From: Theropithecus gelada
Taxonomy: Eukaryota; Chordata; Mammalia; Primates; Cercopithecidae
DNA length: 64,000 nucleotides
Direction of reading: 5' to 3'
Assembly: GCF_003255815.1 (NCBI RefSeq)
Contig: NC_037689.1
Coordinates: forward strand, 52,270,088-52,334,087
Part shown: piece by piece, positions 60,501 to 64,000 of the stretch
Layout: the number at the start of each line of letters is the position of its first letter
Position numbering within the stretch: the stretch's first letter is position 1
Notes under the pieces: model-generated
Database searches by the model: none
The model's input: only the letters and a program-made list of their open reading frames with translations
What the model was told of the DNA's origin: nothing
Translations under genes and position numbers: made by a program

Positions 60501-61877
60501 GAAAAGAAAAATAAACCAAAGCATGCAGAATGAAAATAATACAAATATAAGAGCAACAATCAATAAAATTTAACACAAGAGAAAATCAATAAAACCCATT
60601 TGAAAAAATTCAGTAGCATAAATTCCTAGCAAGTCTGATGAAGAAAAAAAAGACCGAAAACACGAATTGCCAATATTAGAAATGAAGAGGATCTATCACT
60701 AAAGACCCCATAGACATGAAAAATAAGAGAATATTATAAGCAACTTTGTACACATACATTCAATAACTTGGATGAAATGGATAAATTCCCTAAACACTAC
60801 AAACCACCAAAACTCACCCAATGTGAACTAGATAATCTGAATGTCCTTATAACCATTAAATAAACCTAACAAAACTCACATGATCTGTATCTTGAAAACT
60901 ACAAAATGCTGAGAAAGAAATCAGAGAAGATCTAAAGAAATGGAGATGCATACTGTGTTTATGGACTGGAAGAATCAACATATTAAGGGTGTTCATTCTC
61001 CCCACATTGTTCAATAGTTTTAAAACAATACCAGTTGAAATTCCAGCAATATTTTTGGTACATATAGACAAAATGATCATAAAACTTATGTGACAGGGAA
61101 AATGAAGTAGAATAGCTAAAACAATTTTGAAAAGGAAGAATAAAATGGGAAGAATCACTTTAATCAATATTAAGACTTACTATATAGCTACAGTAATCAA
61201 CAAAGTGTGGTACTGGAGGAGATGTAAACACATAGATCAATAGACAGAATAGAGCTCCTGCAAATAAACAAATTGGGCATTTAATTTTTGACAGAAGTGC
61301 AAAAGAAATCCATGGAGAAGGATAGACTTTTCAACAAAAGATCAATGGTTTGAAACAACTGATCATTCATATGCAAAAAACTTAATTTCAACCTACTTCT
61401 CACTTTATACAAGGCTTATCTCAAAATGGATGGTAGATTTAAATATAAACATAGAATTATAAAACGTTTAGAAGAAATCATCTTTGTAACCTGAATTTAG
61501 ATGAAGAATTCTTAGGACATGAAATGCACAATTCATAAAAGGAAATATAAGTTTACAAAAATTAATAACTTTTGTTCTGTTAAAGACGTTGCTAAAAGAA
61601 AAAAGACAATTAGCAGACTGGGAGAAAATATTCACAAATCTCATATCTGACAAATGACATTTACCAGAAGATATAAAGAACTCTCAAAATTCAGCAATAG
61701 GAAAATAAATAGCCCAACTTAAAACTGGGCAAAGGACTTCAGCAGACATTTCACCAAAGAGGATGTAAGAATGGCAAATATGTACATGAAAGAATGTTAA
61801 ATGTCATAGTCCTTAGGGAAATGCAAATTACAACCATAATGAGTTACTACTACACAACTATTAGAACGACTAAAACA

Positions 61878-62192
61878 GACTGGGCGCAGTGGCTCATGAC
61901 TATAATCCCAGCACTTTGGGAGGCCGAGGCAGGCGGATCACCTGAGGTCGGGAGTTCGAGACCAGCCTGACCAACATGGAGAAACCTCATCTCTACTAAA
62001 AATACAAAATTAGCCTGATGCGGTGGCGGGTGCCTGTAATCCCAGCTACTCGGGAGGCTGAGGCAGGAGAATCGCTTGAACCTGGGAGGCGGAAGTTGCA
62101 GTGAGCCAAAATCATGCCATTGCATTCCAGCCTGGGCAACAAGAGTGAAACTCCGTCTCAAAAAAAAAAAAAAGAAAGAAAGAAAGAAAGAC
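61878..62192 (+). mobile_element. Alu nested in L1
   Basis: Starts GACTGGGCGCAGTGGCTCAT and ends in A-rich (GAAA)n. Target copies GACTAAAA lie on both sides within an older L1. Confidence 0.96.
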
Positions 62193-62371
62193 TAAAATAA
62201 AAAATGCTGTCACTATCAAGTGCTGGTAAGGATACAAAGCAACAAGTATTCTCACACATTTCTGGGGGGAATGCAAACTTGTAGAGACACTCTGGAAAAT
62301 GTTTTAACAATTTATTTTTTAAAATAAACATACATTTACCATATGACCCAGCAATTCTCATCCTCTGTAAA

Positions 62372-62575
62372 GAGGTGGATAGTCAATATTTTAAGCTTTG
62401 TAGGCTATATGGTCTCTGTCACAAGTACTCTTCCGTTGTTACAGTGTCAAAGCAGCCATAGACATATGCAAATGAATGGTTGTGGCTGTATTTCAATAAA
62501 ATATTATTTATGAAAACAGGTCGTGAGCCAGATTTGGTCTGAGTGCTGCATGTAGTTTGCTGATCCCTGCCCTAA
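62372..62575 (+). mobile_element. Ancient non-autonomous DNA transposon-like repeat inside L1
   Basis: AATATTTTAAGCTTTGTAGG, CTATATGGTCTCTGTCACAA, AAAGCAGCCATAGACATATG, TTTCAATAAAATATTATTTATG and TAGTTTGCTGATCCCTG match a common primate repeat, probably hAT-type. I cannot fix the family name. Confidence 0.6.
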
Positions 62576-63119
62576 AGAAATAAAAACTTACATTCACACA
62601 AAAACCTGTACATGACTTCATTACAGCGTTAATCGTGATTGCCAAACCCTAGAAACTACCTAAATGTCCTTCAACAGGTGACTGGAAAAACAAACAGTGG
62701 TATATTCATTCAGTGGAATACTACTCAATAATAAAAGAGCTAACTGGTGATATGCACAATGATTTGGATGGATCACAAGGGAATTATGGTAAGCATAAAA
62801 AGCAATATCAAGGTAATATACTGCATGATTCCATTTATATGGCATTCCCACAAAACAAAAACCACAGTGATGAACAGATCAGTGGTTGCGAGGGATATCT
62901 GTAGTAAATACAATAATATGACTATAAAGGCATAGCATTCGGGAGTATACTGCGGTGTTCTGTATACTGTTTGTGGTGCTGGTAGCATAAATTTATGCAT
63001 ATGTTAAATTTCATAGACTTGTACACCAAACCAAAAGCTAATTTAACTTTAAAATAGTTTACAAAATAAAACAGATAATTTTTTTAAGTATTCCATTTTC
63101 CTATTAAAGTGTCCCAGTT

Positions 63120-64000
63120 TATTATTATTATTTTTTTTACTTTTATTTTAAGTTCAGGGGTACAAGTGTAGGTTTGTTGCCTAGGTATACTTGTATTGTG
63201 GGGGTTTGTTGTACAGATTATTTCATCACCCAGGTATTAAGCCTAGTACCCATTAGTTGTTTTTCCTGATTCTCTCCCTCTGCCCATCCTCTAGCATCTG
63301 TTGTTTTTGACTTTTTAATAATAACCATTCTGACTGGTGTGAGATGGTATCTCATTGTGGTTTTGATCTGCATTTTTCTAATAATAAGTGATGTTGAGCT
63401 TTTCTTCATATGATTGTTGTCCACGTGTATATCTTCTTTTGAAAAGTGTCTGTTTGTGTCCTTTGCCTACTTTTTCAAGTGGTTGTTTGGTTTTTTACTT
63501 CTAAATCTTTTTAAGTTCCTTATCGATGCTGGATAATAGACCTTTGTCAGATGCATAGTTTGCAAAAATGTTCTCCCATTGTGTAGGTTGTCTGGTTACT
63601 GTTGATAGTTTCTTCTGCTGTGAAGAAGCTCTTTAGTTTAATTAGATCTCATTTGCCAATTTTTGCTTTTGCTGCTATTGCTTTTGGCATCTTTATCATG
63701 AAGTCTTTGCCCATGCCTATGTCATGAACGGTATTGCCTAGGTTGTCTTCCAGAGTTTTTATAGTTTTTGGTTTTATATTTAAGTCTTTAATCTATCTTG
63801 AGTAAATTTTTTTATATGGTGTAAGGAACGGGTCCAGTTTCAATGTTCTGTGTATGGCTAGCCAGCTATCCCAGCACCATTTATTGAATAGGGAATCCTT
63901 TCCCCATTGCTTGTTTTTGTCAGGTTTGTTGAAGATTAGATAGTTGTAGGTGTGTGGTCTTATTTCTGGGTTCTCTATTCTGTTCCGTTGGTCTATGTGC
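63120..64000 (-). mobile_element. L1 antisense, continuing past the window end
   Basis: Starts after a T-rich stretch with AAGTTCAGGGGTACAAGTG, then ATTTCATCACCCAGGTATTA, and jumps near 63300 into ORF2 sequence (GACTGGTGTGAGATGGTATC, GTTTGTTGAAGATTAGATAG), so a 3' internal deletion is likely. It is cut by the window edge. Confidence 0.9.

Larger units (their letters stand above)
59820..63070 (+). mobile_element. Older L1 (ORF2 to 3' end), sense, with nested insertions
   Basis: ORF2 motifs run in order: CATTAACAGACAAATAACAAG, ATTTATAGCATTAAATG, GATGAAATGGATAAATTCC, TCTGACAAATGACATTTACC, ACCATATGACCCAGCAATTC, AATACTACTCAATAATAAAAG. Two Alus and one DNA-transposon-like element sit inside it. 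No open ORF2 remains. Confidence 0.85.

Overview
The window is primate genomic DNA, almost certainly X-linked. The evidence is one recognisable gene, NR0B1 (DAX1, Xp21.2 in human), plus dense primate interspersed repeats: about 11 Alus including AluY-type copies, many LINE-1 fragments, an MST/THE1-type MaLR provirus, a MADE1 element, MER5A, MIR and L2. The NR0B1 protein differs from the human protein, as I remember it, at about 3% of positions. This fits a non-human catarrhine such as an Old World monkey better than human, but it is an inference from memory, not an alignment. There is one assembly gap of 10 N.

Layout. From 1 to 20.6 kb there is non-coding DNA 3' of NR0B1. It holds a decayed L1, an MLT1-like LTR, a complete LTR-internal-LTR MaLR provirus (7859-10185) with a perfect 5-bp target duplication, a solo MaLR LTR, two Alus, GA and TG microsatellites, and a 291-bp nearly pure purine tract (17178-17468). 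NR0B1 lies on the minus strand from about 26.16 to 20.6 kb. It has a TATA box, a 1168-nt coding part of exon 1 inside a CpG island, a 4007-bp intron and a 245-nt coding part of exon 2, together encoding 470 residues. The intron carries an AT-rich array and a large inverted repeat with arms of about 210 bp. Upstream of the gene (26.2-64 kb) are a 5'-truncated L1, a long (GGAA)n microsatellite about 1.4 kb before the start codon (interrupted by the gap), a MIR split by an MLT1 LTR, MADE1, L2, MER5A pairs, a perfect 41-bp hairpin at 37.7 kb, a 2.2-kb antisense L1, an L1 with a nested Alu, and from 56.5 kb to the end an almost continuous block of older L1 with Alu and DNA-transposon insertions.

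Only NR0B1 is called as a gene. Most other open frames are chance frames, repeat-derived frames or antisense shadows. The most interesting signals are the GGAA microsatellite (the position of the known EWS-FLI1 response element of human NR0B1), the intronic inverted repeat, the perfect hairpin at 37.7 kb, a 125-bp duplicated L1 segment and a triple TGACCT array at 44.6 kb. I saw no clear evidence of an undescribed gene system. Repeat boundaries are by eye and accurate to roughly 5-20 bp unless a target duplication fixes them.
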